DNA of 57,257 nucleotides from Virgibacillus halodenitrificans JCM 12304 (GTDB lineage Bacteria; Bacillota; Bacilli; Bacillales; Amphibacillaceae): NCBI RefSeq assembly GCF_001310895.1, contig NZ_BAZS01000028.1, positions 1 to 57,257 of the forward strand, read 5' to 3'. Shown piece by piece: positions 7,723 to 17,359 of this stretch (position 1 is its first letter; each line of letters starts with the position of its first letter). The notes under the pieces were generated by a model. It saw only the letters and a program-made list of their open reading frames with translations, ran no database searches and was not told where the DNA came from. The position numbers and the translations under genes were made by a program.

Positions 7723-9780
7723 ATAAACATCGCGGCTCGAATTATTAAACATAAAAAGCCCATTGTACTTACTTTTTTTATAATTACATTAATCAGCGCC
7801 GTTGCTCAATTTGCGGTGGCTGTCAATTACAATATGGTAGATTATTTACCTGAAGATGCACCATCTACAGAAGCAATGGATGTGATGGAACAGGAATTTG
7901 ATGGGGCGGTACCCAATACTTGTGTCATGATCAATAACGTTTCCATTCAGGAGGCACTCGCTTATAAAGAACAGCTTGCAGCCATTGATGGCGTGTCTGA
8001 TGTTACATGGCTGGATGATGCGATTGACATCAAAACCCCTATTGAGATGGCTGATGAAGACACAGTAGAGTCCTATTATAAGGATAGTAACGCTCTATTC
8101 TCCTTTAGTATCCGTGAGGGAGATGAAGTAGCTGTTACAGATAAGATTTATGACCTCATTGGTGAGGACAACAATGCTATGGCAGGGGAGGCACTTAATA
8201 CAGCAACCCAACAAACCATGGCCTTTACTGAAACGATGTACGCAGCAGCATTATTAATACCAATCATCATCATTATTTTGGTGATCTCAACAAGCTCATG
8301 GGTGGAACCACTGTTTTTTCTTACAGCAATTGGAGTTTCTGTATTAATAAATTTAGGAACAAATATCTTTCTTGGAGAAATATCCTTTGTTACCCAATCT
8401 GTTGCACCTATTTTACAACTTGCGGTTTCACTCGATTATGCTATCTTTCTTCTTCATAGTTTTTCTGACTATCGAAAGGAAGTGTCCGATCCTAAGGAAG
8501 CAATGCGGTTGGCAATGAAGCGGTCCTTCCCGGCAATTGTCGCCAGTGCCTCAACCACCTTTTTCGGTTTTATGGCATTAACGTTCATGAATTTTGAGAT
8601 TGGATCGGATTTGGGCGTCAACCTCGTAAAAGGAATTGTATTAAGCTTTATTAGTGTTATGGTATTTTTGCCTGCTCTAACACTCATGTTTTATAAATGG
8701 ATTGATAAAACCCAACATAAGCCATTGCTTCCAAGCTTTAAAAATATTGGAAGCAAAGTTATAAAGCTAAAAATCCCAAGTCTGATTCTTGTGTTCTTAC
8801 TTCTGGTACCTGCTTTCTTAGCACAAAGTCAAACGAGTTTCATTTATGGGATTGGTGAACAACCCGAAACAACTCGAGCAGGTAGTGATGTGGTAAAAAT
8901 TGAAGATGAATTCGGAAAAAGTACCTCAATGGTCTTACTTGTACCAAAAGGGGATGTTGCAAAAGAAGAAGAATTGGTGCAAGACTTAGAGAAAATGGAA
9001 CATGTAACAAGCGTTCTATCCTATGTAAATACAGTAAGTCCCGCCATTCCTCCTGAATATTTGGATGAGTCTGTTACTGAACAATTTTATTCAGAGAATT
9101 ACAGTCGAATCATCCTGCAAACAAATACAGATACAGAGGGAGATATAGCTTTTGACTTAATTGAGGATGTGGAAGCGACCACTGGAAATTATTATGGAAA
9201 AGAATTTTATGCACTTGGTGAAAGTGTTACCCTGTATGATATGAAAAATGTGGTCCAAAAAGATAATACATTGGTAAATTTGTTAACTGTTATTACAGTT
9301 GCACTTGTATTGCTTGTCACCTTTAAGTCGATTTCTTTTCCAATTATCCTTCTTTTGACCATTCAATCAGCTGTTTGGATTAATTTATCTGTTCCTTACT
9401 TTACAAGCTCTTCGCTTGTCTTTGTAGGATATCTGATTGTAAGTACGGTTCAACTCGCAGCAACGGTTGATTATGCCATTCTGTTAACGGAGGCATATAA
9501 AGAGAATCGAAAAGAAATGCCAGCCCTTGCAGCGATAAAGAAGACCCTTGACGAGAAAATTTTCTCTATTGCTATTTCTGCTTCTATCTTATCCAGTGTC
9601 GGTTTTATTCTATGGATCACTTCTTCTAATCCGGTCGTTTCATCCATTGGCTTACTACTTGGAAGAGGCGCATTGCTAGCGTTTATTATGGTGGTATTAT
9701 TCCTGCCGGCGATGCTGTTGGTATTCGATAAGATTATTGAAAAGACAACCTGGAAAGCAAACTTTTATAAGGAGAAATGA
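7723..9780 (+). CDS. MMPL/RND family exporter (YdfJ-like), no standard start codon
   Basis: Integral membrane transporter of the MMPL branch of RND proteins, probably exporting lipids or drugs by proton motive force. Two repeats are visible, each with a large extracytoplasmic loop followed by a block of transmembrane helices (residues about 175-330 and 530-680). Conserved DYAIFLLHSFSD and DYAILLTEAYKEN segments carry the D-Y pairs typical of MMPL helix 4. The coding frame clearly begins upstream of the first GTG (7816): the frame from 7723 encodes NIAARIIKHKKPIVL plus the first helix, and GAGAGGGTGA is correctly placed for a start at 7723, but that codon is ATA. Either ATA is used, an ATG was mutated, or translation begins at GTG 7816 and loses helix 1. 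Its stop overlaps the next gene by 4 bases. Confidence 0.82.
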   Translation: MNIAARIIKHKKPIVLTFFIITLISAVAQFAVAVNYNMVDYLPEDAPSTEAMDVMEQEFDGAVPNTCVMINNVSIQEALAYKEQLAAIDGVSDVTWLDDAIDIKTPIEMADEDTVESYYKDSNALFSFSIREGDEVAVTDKIYDLIGEDNNAMAGEALNTATQQTMAFTETMYAAALLIPIIIIILVISTSSWVEPLFFLTAIGVSVLINLGTNIFLGEISFVTQSVAPILQLAVSLDYAIFLLHSFSDYRKEVSDPKEAMRLAMKRSFPAIVASASTTFFGFMALTFMNFEIGSDLGVNLVKGIVLSFISVMVFLPALTLMFYKWIDKTQHKPLLPSFKNIGSKVIKLKIPSLILVFLLLVPAFLAQSQTSFIYGIGEQPETTRAGSDVVKIEDEFGKSTSMVLLVPKGDVAKEEELVQDLEKMEHVTSVLSYVNTVSPAIPPEYLDESVTEQFYSENYSRIILQTNTDTEGDIAFDLIEDVEATTGNYYGKEFYALGESVTLYDMKNVVQKDNTLVNLLTVITVALVLLVTFKSISFPIILLLTIQSAVWINLSVPYFTSSSLVFVGYLIVSTVQLAATVDYAILLTEAYKENRKEMPALAAIKKTLDEKIFSIAISASILSSVGFILWITSSNPVVSSIGLLLGRGALLAFIMVVLFLPAMLLVFDKIIEKTTWKANFYKEK

Positions 9781-11599
9781 TGATGAATATAAAAAAGATA
9801 TTGTTTGTCCTTGCAGCTGTGTTACTTGTATTGCCGTCACTTTTAGTAACAGCCTCTACAAATGATGGTAAAAGCACAGAAGCTGCAACAAAGAAAGATG
9901 GGAAGGTTTCATCAAAGGATGAAGTAGTCTATGCTACATTTAATGCGAATGGAAACACACAAAATATATATGTTGTAAACACGTTGGATGTTTCTCAAGC
10001 AGGCCAAGTGGCTGATTATGGTAATTATTCAAACCTGAAAAACTTAACAGATGACTCTGAATTGAAGCAGTCTGGTAAAAAGGTAAATGTCGCAGCTCCT
10101 GAGGGTAAATTTTATTATCAGGGGAATTTAGATAATCAGCAATTGCCGTGGAATTTCTCTATTTCTTATTATTTAGATGGAAAAGAAATTGCACCAAAAG
10201 AGCTTACAGGGAAAAATGGACATGTGGAAATCCGAATAAAAACCTCTGCTAACGAAGCAGGAAACACTGCTTTTTTTGAGAATTATTTATTACAAATTTC
10301 TCTGACGCTTGATTCAGAAGTATACAGTAAAATAAAGACTGAAGAGGGTACGATCGCCAATGCCGGTAAAAATAAACAAGTTACGTTTACTGTTATGCCT
10401 GAAAAAGAAGGTGAATTTAAGGTAGAAGCTGATGTAGTTGATTTTGAATTAAACGGGATTGAAATCACAGGAGTGCCTTCTAATATGTCCATTGATGAGC
10501 CAGATGTCGATGAAATGACAGGTGATATGAAATCTCTGACTGGAGCTATTGCAGATTTAAATAATGGTGTGAGCAAGCTTAATAATAATGTTGCTTCTTT
10601 TGAAAAAGGTGCATCGGAATTAAAAAGCGGCTCAGCTCAATACAAAAATGGATTAGCAGGCCTTAGCGGGTCTTCTTCTGAACTGGTTAATGGCTCAAAT
10701 GAGATGAAACAAGCCCTGAAGAAAATGAGTAACTCACTTGGTGGAGAGGAAGAAATAGATTTAAGTAAGCTGGGAGAAATGACGAAAGGTCTTTCACAGA
10801 TCTCAGGAGCTTAAGGGAAACAGCCAAGGGACTAACAACATTAAAAGACAATTATGCTAAAGCTTATAGTGCACTAGACCAAGCCATGAATGATATACCT
10901 TCAAATGATATTTCTGAAGAGGATATTGAAAAGTTGTATAATTCCGGAGCTGAAGAGAAAACGATTAAACAGTTAGTGGATACGTATACTGCTGCACGTA
11001 AGGCAAAGGGAACCTATAATGAAGTAAAGCAAGCTTTTGATTCTGTAGGTGAGACGTTAGAAGGTGTTGTCACTTCACTTCAAGATATGGCAGACAATAT
11101 AGATACGATGGCCGCCAAAGTAGCTTCTTCCATAGAGAGCCTCGATGTTTCTGAGGGAATTGCACAATTGCAGGAAGGACTGACAGCATTATCTAATAAC
11201 TATAATACATTCCATTCTGGGCTAATCGAATATACAAATGGAGTAAGCCAACTATCTGGTTCTTATCAAGACATCCACAATGGCATTGGTGGATTGGCAG
11301 ACGGAGCAGAAAAACTGGAAGACGGTGTTGGTGAGCTTCATAATGGTACATCCAAGCTGCATGAATCAACTAAGGACTTACCTAAACAGATGACAAAAGA
11401 AATCGATGAAATGATGTCCGAATATGATAAATCAGACTTTGAAGCAGTATCCTTTGTCTCTGCTAAGAATAAGAATGTAAATTCCGTTCAGTTTGTTTTA
11501 AAAACAGAGAGTATTAAACATGAAGAGCCAGAATCAAAAGAAAAACCAACTAAAAAGGAAACAGGATTCTGGGCTCGCTTAAAAGATTTGTTCACTTGA
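9777..11599 (+). pseudogene. secreted heptad-repeat protein (YhgE/Pip-like), frameshifted
   Basis: Exported partner of the MMPL exporter, translationally coupled through ATGA at 9777-9780; the better-spaced start is one of the next ATGs (9780 or 9783) after AAGGAGA. A signal peptide (ILFVLAAVLLVLPSLLV) is followed by a beta-rich domain and then repeated L-x-x-G heptads (LNNGVSKLNNNVASFEKGAS, LAGLSGSSSELVNG, and again near the C-terminus), the pattern seen in YhgE/Pip proteins. The first frame stops at 10814. The second frame runs from at least 10808 (SLRETAKGLTTLKDNYAK) to 11599. One missing base in GGAGCTTAAGG at about 10809 explains the break; restored length would be about 607 residues. 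A truncated 345-residue product might still be secreted. Confidence 0.78.
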
Positions 11600-11629
11600 T
11601 CAGCGCAACATTATAGCGTATAAACAAAA

Positions 11630-11673
11630 GATGGCAGGGATGGGAATAATTTTTCCATCCTTGCCATTTTTTT
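11630..11673 (+). terminator. terminator of the exporter operon
   Basis: ATGGCAGGGATGG pairs with CCATCCTTGCCAT, followed by seven T. Confidence 0.85.
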
Positions 11674-11769
11674 ATACGACCCATGGTATCTGCAGAAAAG
11701 AATAATTTTATTTTATCAGTTAACAATACAGGTGTACGAACGAGTGTTAAAACAAATGGAGGTAAAATT

Positions 11770-11877
11770 ATGGGTAAGGATTCACACGCACCGAAGAAAA
11801 AGAACAATAAAGCTAAATTGCCTAATGAACAAAGACATTCCAAAGGAAAATCTAATGCTCGTGGTGGAAGAAATTAA
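11770..11877 (+). CDS. 35-residue basic hydrophilic protein
   Basis: A very small Lys/Asn/Arg-rich protein (starts MGKDSHAPKKKNN, ends SNARGGRN). ATG 11770 has GGAGGT 7 bases before it, and the gene ends just before a hairpin, so it is likely real. Its composition resembles minor small acid-soluble spore proteins, which coat spore DNA, but I do not recognise a named family. The longer frame starting at 11683 has no ribosome site. Confidence 0.6.
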   Translation: MGKDSHAPKKKNNKAKLPNEQRHSKGKSNARGGRN

Positions 11878-11882
11878 AAGTT

Positions 11883-11913
11883 TAGTTCCCCGCTACATGT
11901 AGAGTGGGGACTA
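11883..11913. terminator. hairpin after the small basic protein gene
   Basis: TAGTTCCCCGCT pairs with AGAGTGGGGACTA around a six-base loop. There is no clear T run, so terminator function is plausible rather than certain. Confidence 0.5.
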
Positions 11914-12000
11914 AGCTTAAAAATTTCAGCTGTTCCGTTATTGCTTTTAATATACAAAAAATTAAGCAAAGTAATTATGAGCTCTTTATCATCAATATTT

Positions 12001-12567
12001 CTAGTAAATAGAAAACCTGTTTAGTTCTCTGACAGTTCGAGAGAGTGGTAACCCGACAACATTAAAATAATCCCCGACAATTTGTTTAACAAACATAGCT
12101 CCAATGCTTTGGATACCATAAGCTCCTGCCTTGTCATAAGGTTCTTCAGTGGCTGTATACCATTCTATTTCTTCTTTAGATAATGGCCAAAATTCTACTT
12201 TTGTACAAACGGTGAAAATTACTTCCTCCGTTTGGGAGCGGATCATAACACCACTAAACACTTCATGAATATCACCACTTAAGGCAGAAATCATTTGCAC
12301 AGCATCTTTTCTGTTCTTTGGCTTTTCAAATATCTGTTGTTTATGAGAAACAACCGTATCAGCAGATAAAATGAACTCGTTCTTACTTTCAAAAGAAACA
12401 GCACGCCCTTTTCTTAGGGCTAGCTGCCTGACTTTTTCTACTGGATCATTGGTCACTACTAATGATTCATCTATGTTTGGTAATCGCTGGATAAAAGGGA
12501 TTTTTACTTGCTTTAAAAGTTCCTGTCTTCTAGGTGAGGAAGATGCCAGAATTAATTTGTTTGTCAT
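12001..12567 (-). CDS. maf: Maf family nucleoside triphosphate pyrophosphatase
   Basis: House-cleaning pyrophosphatase (dTTP/UTP type in characterised relatives) that hydrolyses noncanonical or excess nucleoside triphosphates; linked to septum formation when overexpressed. The 188-residue protein has the family signature ILASSSPRRQELL at residues 6-18, the catalytic SADTVV segment, EKP, and the EPYDKAGAYGIQ motif. The ATG start has AGGAGGC in front. Here it is a lone gene rather than next to mreBCD. Confidence 0.95.
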   Translation of the reverse strand: MTNKLILASSSPRRQELLKQVKIPFIQRLPNIDESLVVTNDPVEKVRQLALRKGRAVSFESKNEFILSADTVVSHKQQIFEKPKNRKDAVQMISALSGDIHEVFSGVMIRSQTEEVIFTVCTKVEFWPLSKEEIEWYTATEEPYDKAGAYGIQSIGAMFVKQIVGDYFNVVGLPLSRTVRELNRFSIY

Positions 12568-12698
12568 TTTTTATGCCTCCTGAAATTCTACGTGTGTGTT
12601 TCTTATTATGCAGCTCTTGAGCTTATATATTTCTAAATTAGTGAAACCTATCCTGCTAGAATTCGTATTGTTATAGAAATAAAGAGGAGGTTTTACCT

Positions 12699-13100
12699 AT
12701 GAATGAAATTACTAAGAAACGTACCAAGGCTTTCTTCATAGATTTGGCTATATCTACCGCAGTAACTGCAGGGGCAGAGTTTATCCTGCGCAAAAAAATT
12801 AAAAATGAGGCATTCCATGCATTAGTTACACCAACCGTAGCTATGTGGTCTTTGGAATATGCTCAGTTGCGCAGAAATGGCCAAACAATTGGCTATAAGC
12901 AGTTGGGACTCATCTTAGAAAATGAAAATGGCGGACTGCCAACTTCTCGTCAAATTTTAAAACGAATGGCCTACCGCGATACGATCAGTACATTTGCATA
13001 CTTAGGAAACCCTAAAGGCTTTGATAAGGAAGAGGGAGCAATTATGCCTCATGACCACTATTCTGCAACGAAAGTAAAGGAAGTGGAGACAGTACAATAG
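12699..13100 (+). CDS. RDD family membrane protein
   Basis: A 133-residue RDD-type membrane protein. The N-terminal RTKAFFIDLAI carries the Arg-Asp pair typical of RDD domains, followed by two or three hydrophobic segments and a partly conserved cytoplasmic loop (QTIGYKQLGLILENENG). The function of the short members is unclear; some longer ones affect Na+ tolerance. AGAGGAGG precedes the ATG at 12699. Single gene with its own terminator. Confidence 0.75.
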   Translation: MNEITKKRTKAFFIDLAISTAVTAGAEFILRKKIKNEAFHALVTPTVAMWSLEYAQLRRNGQTIGYKQLGLILENENGGLPTSRQILKRMAYRDTISTFAYLGNPKGFDKEEGAIMPHDHYSATKVKEVETVQ

Positions 13101-13120
13101 AAGCCTCGCTAGACTACTAT

Positions 13121-13147
13121 ACCAGCTTACGGTAGCTGGTTTTTTTT
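13121..13147 (+). terminator. terminator after the RDD gene
   Basis: ACCAGCT/AGCTGGT stem followed by eight T. Confidence 0.82.
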
Positions 13148-13246
13148 ATTAGTAATAATACTCCTATACACTTGCTTTTCTTACCTTATGGGCTTTGTAC
13201 ATCAAATTTTAATTAACCCCCTCCTTCTAGAGGTTGAGTTGAAAGG

Positions 13247-13600
13247 TTAATTTTGTTTAATTTGGTTTATTTGCTTCTCTTGTTTATGTGCTGTGTGTTT
13301 TGTACCCCATTCATGCATGGCCTCAAGTATTGGTTCAAGGCTTCTACCGTACTCTGTAATGGAATATTCCACTTTTGGAGGTACCTGAGGATATACTACA
13401 CGCTGAATAATATCTTCTTCTTCCAGTTCACGAAGTTGCTTTGTAAGCATTTTTTGCGTTACGCCAGGCATACTACGTTTTAAATCGCTAAATCGTTTTG
13501 TCCCCTCTTGCAAAAGATGTAATAATATAATTGGTTTCCATTTTCCTACTAAAATGCCGAGCGCATCTTCCACGCGACATTCTTCAGGGACTTTGTCCAT
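13247..13600 (-). CDS. HxlR family transcriptional regulator
   Basis: A 117-residue winged-helix regulator with the usual HxlR core: C8 near the N-terminus (EECRVEDAL), LVGKWKPIILLHLL, RFSDLKRSMPGVTQKML, and the wing VYPQVPPKVEYSITEYGRSL. B. subtilis relatives YodB and CatR sense quinones and electrophiles through such an N-terminal cysteine, so redox sensing is a fair inference. It is divergent from a flavin monooxygenase/FMN reductase pair that it probably controls. AAAGGAGGG precedes the ATG. Confidence 0.88.
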   Translation of the reverse strand: MDKVPEECRVEDALGILVGKWKPIILLHLLQEGTKRFSDLKRSMPGVTQKMLTKQLRELEEEDIIQRVVYPQVPPKVEYSITEYGRSLEPILEAMHEWGTKHTAHKQEKQINQIKQN

Positions 13601-13615
13601 TGTTTTCCCTCCTTT

Positions 13616-13649
13616 AGTATCTTTTTTGATACTATACCACTTAAAAGTG
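13616..13649. promoter_or_regulatory. candidate HxlR operators in the divergent region
   Basis: Two inverted repeats lie between the divergent genes: AGTATC-N6-GATACT (13616-13633) and CACTT-AA-AAGTG (13638-13649), followed by GTACTTAC. YodB/CatR-type boxes are short TACT/AGTA-like dyads, so the first repeat is the better candidate. Binding is inferred from position only. Confidence 0.5.
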
Positions 13650-13753
13650 CGTACTTACTTTATAGGTTTATATTGTCTATAATAACATTGGATAAATAAA
13701 CAGCAAACCTTTACCCTATAAACAATAAATGCGAAAATGAAGGGGATAAAATA

Positions 13754-14809
13754 ATGGAAAAATACGGAATTAATCCTAACAAGGGATTAGAATTTGGAAT
13801 ATATACATTAGGAGATCATTTACCTGACCCTTTAACAGGGAATAGAATTTCAGCAGAGCAACGCATTCATGAAATCATTGAATACGCTAAGCTGGCTGAT
13901 CAGGCAGGAATAGACTTCTTTAGTGTAGGAGAGAGTCACCAGGAATATTTTGCTACCCAAGCACATGCTGTAGTTTTATCTGCCATTGCCCAAGCAACAG
14001 AAAATATTAAGATTGCCAGTTCCTCAACGATTATAAGTACATCAGATCCGGTTCGTGTATTTGAAAACTTTTCTACACTTGATTTAATATCAAACGGACG
14101 TGCAGAACTCGTCGCCGGTAGAGCATCTAGAATCGGGCTATTTGATTTGCTTGGTTATGATGTCCGTGATTACGAAGAATTATTTGAAGAGAAGTTTGAT
14201 CTTTTGTTGCAAATTAACGAGCAAGAAACAGTAAATTGGCAAGGGGAATTCCGTGCTCCCTTAAAGGATGCGAAAGTACTTCCTCGACCAAAAAATGGTT
14301 CACTGCCAATTTGGCGGGCAGTCGGTGGTACTCCAGCTAGTGCGAGAAAAGCAGGGTATGCAGGTGTTCCGATGTTCCTTGCCCATCTTGGGGGACCGGC
14401 AACTTTATTTAAACGCTCAATTGACGCTTACCGTGATGCAGCTAGAAGTCGTGGATATAATCCCGATGAGCTGCCAGTTGCAACAGCAGGTTTTTTCTAT
14501 GCAGCAGAGACCTCCCAACAAGCGTTAAGAGATTTGTATCCTTATATTAATGAAGGGATGAAAAAAACAAACGGGCAGGGCTTTCCGAAACAGCATTTTG
14601 CACAAGGCGTTGACCCACATAATATCATGAATATCGGAAGTCCACAGGAAATTATTGAAAAAATCCTTTATCAGCATGAAACTTTTGGTCATCAGCGGTA
14701 TATCGCTCAAATTGATTTTGGTGCTATGCCTTTTGATAAGTTACAAAAAAATATTGAAATAATCGGTAATGAAATCTTACCAGCTATAAAAAAATATACA
14801 GCAAAGTAA
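13754..14809 (+). CDS. LLM class flavin-dependent monooxygenase
   Basis: A 351-residue bacterial-luciferase-like TIM-barrel oxidoreductase that uses reduced FMN and oxygen. The family pattern is clear: LEFGIYTLGDHLPD, AEQRIHEIIEYAKLADQAG, FFSVGESHQEYF, SSSTIISTSDPVRVFENFSTLD, and NGRAELVAGRAS. The gene immediately downstream encodes an FMN reductase, the natural supplier of its reduced flavin, 12 bases after the stop. It is probably controlled by the divergent HxlR regulator. The substrate cannot be told from sequence. Confidence 0.9.
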   Translation: MEKYGINPNKGLEFGIYTLGDHLPDPLTGNRISAEQRIHEIIEYAKLADQAGIDFFSVGESHQEYFATQAHAVVLSAIAQATENIKIASSSTIISTSDPVRVFENFSTLDLISNGRAELVAGRASRIGLFDLLGYDVRDYEELFEEKFDLLLQINEQETVNWQGEFRAPLKDAKVLPRPKNGSLPIWRAVGGTPASARKAGYAGVPMFLAHLGGPATLFKRSIDAYRDAARSRGYNPDELPVATAGFFYAAETSQQALRDLYPYINEGMKKTNGQGFPKQHFAQGVDPHNIMNIGSPQEIIEKILYQHETFGHQRYIAQIDFGAMPFDKLQKNIEIIGNEILPAIKKYTAK

Positions 14810-14821
14810 GGAGCAATAGCA

Positions 14822-15388
14822 TTGAAAATTGTAGGATTATCTGGTTCCAATGTTGGAACGAAAACAAGAACAGCCATGGACTATACTGCTTCAATAATTA
14901 CAGAAAAGTATCCGAAAGAAGATTTTCAACTCATTGATTTGGCATCATATGATATTCAATTTAGCGACGGACGCAATTATATGGAGTATGAAGGAGATAC
15001 AAAATTTGTTTTGGAAAATCTGATGGAAGCTGATGCAATTATTATTGGAACTCCGATTTTTCAAGCGTCCATCCCTGCAACCCTAAAAAACATTTTTGAT
15101 TTACTTCCCATAAATGCTTTTCGAGAGAAAGTTGTCAGTATGCTAGTTACTGCCGGTTCGGCAAAGCATTATTTAATTGCGGAACAACAGCTAAAACCAA
15201 TACTCGCATATATGAAGGCCCAGCTTGTACAGACGTATGTATTTATCGAAGAGGCGGATTTTCATAGAAAAGAAATTGTAAATGATGATGTCCTCTTTCG
15301 TCTGGATCGTTTAGTGGAAGATACGGTACTTCTATCCAAGACATTTATGGCAATCCATGAACAAAAAGAAGAAGAATATGACTTTTAG
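14822..15388 (+). CDS. NAD(P)H-dependent FMN reductase
   Basis: A 188-residue flavodoxin-like reductase: KIVGLSGSNVGTKTRT forms the FMN phosphate loop, and IIIGTPIFQASIPATLKNIF is the conserved second flavin segment. It likely feeds reduced FMN to the monooxygenase encoded just upstream. The TTG start follows AAGGAGCAATAGCA. The two genes form an operon ended by the hairpin at 15403-15436. Confidence 0.88.
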   Translation: MKIVGLSGSNVGTKTRTAMDYTASIITEKYPKEDFQLIDLASYDIQFSDGRNYMEYEGDTKFVLENLMEADAIIIGTPIFQASIPATLKNIFDLLPINAFREKVVSMLVTAGSAKHYLIAEQQLKPILAYMKAQLVQTYVFIEEADFHRKEIVNDDVLFRLDRLVEDTVLLSKTFMAIHEQKEEEYDF

Positions 15389-15402
15389 TTGGTATAAAAG
15401 AG

Positions 15403-15436
15403 ACAGTTTGTTACAAAGGTGTTGTGCAAGCTGTTT
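15403..15436 (+). terminator. terminator after the FMN reductase gene
   Basis: ACAGTTTGT pairs with GCAAGCTGT (including G-U pairs), followed by TTTTTT. Confidence 0.65.
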
Positions 15437-15590
15437 TTTCATATATGAAAAAATTTTGTTCTACGTTTCTTGTCAGCTGTCTCTGGCATGAATTGTTAAA
15501 TAAAAAATAAATGAATAACAAAGGTTTACTGCACTACGTTAATGAACTATTGTTTTAATGAATTAATATACTAAATATTCTGTAAATTTA

Positions 15591-15619
15591 TTGACATGAA
15601 CGTTTATCCCTATTACAAT
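15591..15619 (+). promoter_or_regulatory. strong sigma-A promoter of hutH
   Basis: A perfect TTGACA (15591-15596), exactly 17 bases, then TACAAT (15614-15619). It lies 61 bases before the hutH start, so hutH appears to be driven by a near-consensus housekeeping promoter. Confidence 0.8.
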
Positions 15620-15679
15620 ACGTTTAAAGTGTAGAGATTAATTTCTTCGGTAAGTAATTAATCTGGATGGGAGAATCGT

Positions 15680-17176
15680 ATGATTTATTTAAATGGATCG
15701 AAGCTATCAATAAATGATATGGAAGCGATTTGCTATAGGGATGAGAAGGTAGAGATCGATAAAGAAAGTATGGGCGAAGTTGAAAAAAGTCGCTATGCAG
15801 TGGAACGAATTGTTAAAGAAGGAAGTACAGTATATGGAATTAATACAGGGTTTGGCAAATTTAGTGATGTGCGGATTAAAGAGAAGGATGTAGACGAACT
15901 TCAGTTACATTTAATTCGTTCACATGCTTGTGGTGTTGGTGCCCCTTTTTCGAAAATAGTGAGCAAGGCAATGGTAGTTCTAAGGCTAAACGCCCTTTTA
16001 AAAGGTTTTTCAGGAGTACGTCCATGTATTGTAGAACGTTTAAGAGATCTTGCAAATGAAGACATTATTCCTGTAATTCCTAGTCAGGGTTCTTTAGGTG
16101 CTTCTGGAGATTTAGCTCCCTTAGCTCATTTAGCTCTCGTTATTATAGGTGAGGGTGAGGTTTATGATGGCTCCAAGATAAAAGAAACGAAGGAAGTGTA
16201 CAAGGAGAAAGGGTATGAACCCTTAACATTAACAGCAAAGGAAGGTCTTGCGCTAATTAACGGCACACAGGCAATGACTGCAATGGGTGTTGTTAACTAT
16301 ATAAAAGCAGAAAAGCTTGCGAACCAAGCAGATTGGATTGCTTCTATGACGTTGGAAGGACTTGAAGGAATTATAGATGCGTTTCACCCAGCAATTCACC
16401 AGGCAAGAGGATATCCTGAACAAGTTGAAGTTGCGTATCGGATCAGGGAAATTAACAAAGGTAGTAATTTAATGACTACACAGGGAGAAAAGCGTGTGCA
16501 GGATGCTTATTCTTTAAGGTGTATTCCTCAAGTGCATGGAGCGTCACGACAAGCCTTAGCTTATGTAAAAGAAAAATTAGAGATAGAAATGAATGCAGCT
16601 ACTGATAACCCACTTTTGTTTGATGATGGGGAAACAATTGTATCAGGTGGTAACTTCCATGGCCAGCCCATTGCGATTGCAATGGATCTTTTGAAAATTG
16701 CTGCTGCAGAATTAGCAAACATCGCTGAGCGTAGAATTGAAAGACTTGTTAATCCACAATTGAATGATTTGCCGGCATTTCTCAGTCCTAATCCCGGCCT
16801 GCAATCAGGTGCAATGATCATGCAGTATACGGCTGCATCCCTGGTTTCTGAAAATAAAACCTTGGCACATCCTGCGAGCGTGGATTCCATTCCATCCTCG
16901 GCCAATCAGGAAGATCATGTAAGTATGGGAACGATTGGTGCAAGACATGCGCATCAAATTATTGAGAATGCACAAAAAGTCTTGGCAATCGAACTATTCT
17001 GTGGCATGCAGGCACTGGAATACCGGGATAAAAAAATGGCATCCCCTTCGATTCAACGATTATACAAAGAAGGTAGATCTGTCGCACCCTCTATTCAGCT
17101 AGATAGAGTTTTCTCGAAAGATATCGAAAACCTTGCTGACTGGATGAACAAAACTACTTTCGACTTTGGTTGCTAA
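15680..17176 (+). CDS. hutH: histidine ammonia-lyase
   Basis: Deaminates L-histidine to trans-urocanate, the first step of histidine use, in the cytoplasm as a tetramer. The 498-residue protein has the self-forming MIO cofactor triad Ala-Ser-Gly in [16 protein letters not shown] (about residues 140-155), the catalytic Tyr region [10 protein letters not shown], and the NPLLFDDGE and [13 protein letters not shown] segments. ATG 15680 follows GGGAG. The usual hutU, hutI and hutG neighbours are absent here, so it is an orphan with its own promoter and terminator; urocanate may be processed by genes elsewhere. Confidence 0.94.
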   Translation: MIYLNGSKLSINDMEAICYRDEKVEIDKESMGEVEKSRYAVERIVKEGSTVYGINTGFGKFSDVRIKEKDVDELQLHLIRSHACGVGAPFSKIVSKAMVVLRLNALLKGFSGVRPCIVERLRDLANEDIIPVIPSQGSLGASGDLAPLAHLALVIIGEGEVYDGSKIKETKEVYKEKGYEPLTLTAKEGLALINGTQAMTAMGVVNYIKAEKLANQADWIASMTLEGLEGIIDAFHPAIHQARGYPEQVEVAYRIREINKGSNLMTTQGEKRVQDAYSLRCIPQVHGASRQALAYVKEKLEIEMNAATDNPLLFDDGETIVSGGNFHGQPIAIAMDLLKIAAAELANIAERRIERLVNPQLNDLPAFLSPNPGLQSGAMIMQYTAASLVSENKTLAHPASVDSIPSSANQEDHVSMGTIGARHAHQIIENAQKVLAIELFCGMQALEYRDKKMASPSIQRLYKEGRSVAPSIQLDRVFSKDIENLADWMNKTTFDFGC

Positions 17177-17190
17177 CATATAGAAATTTA

Positions 17191-17216
17191 AAGATCGGTT
17201 AATGGCCGATCTTTTT
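17191..17216 (+). terminator. terminator of hutH
   Basis: AAGATCGG pairs with CCGATCTT, followed by a T run. Confidence 0.8.
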
Positions 17217-17359
17217 GTATGGATATTTTGACGTTTCCATATGTAGTGGAACCTCCTGACGAGTAAAGCTTTCTGTGACAGTAAATAAATGCATGAGTAA
17301 GTTGCTTCAATATTTTCTTTTTTCATATTATGATAGTGGGGACAGAAAGAAGGGAAGTT

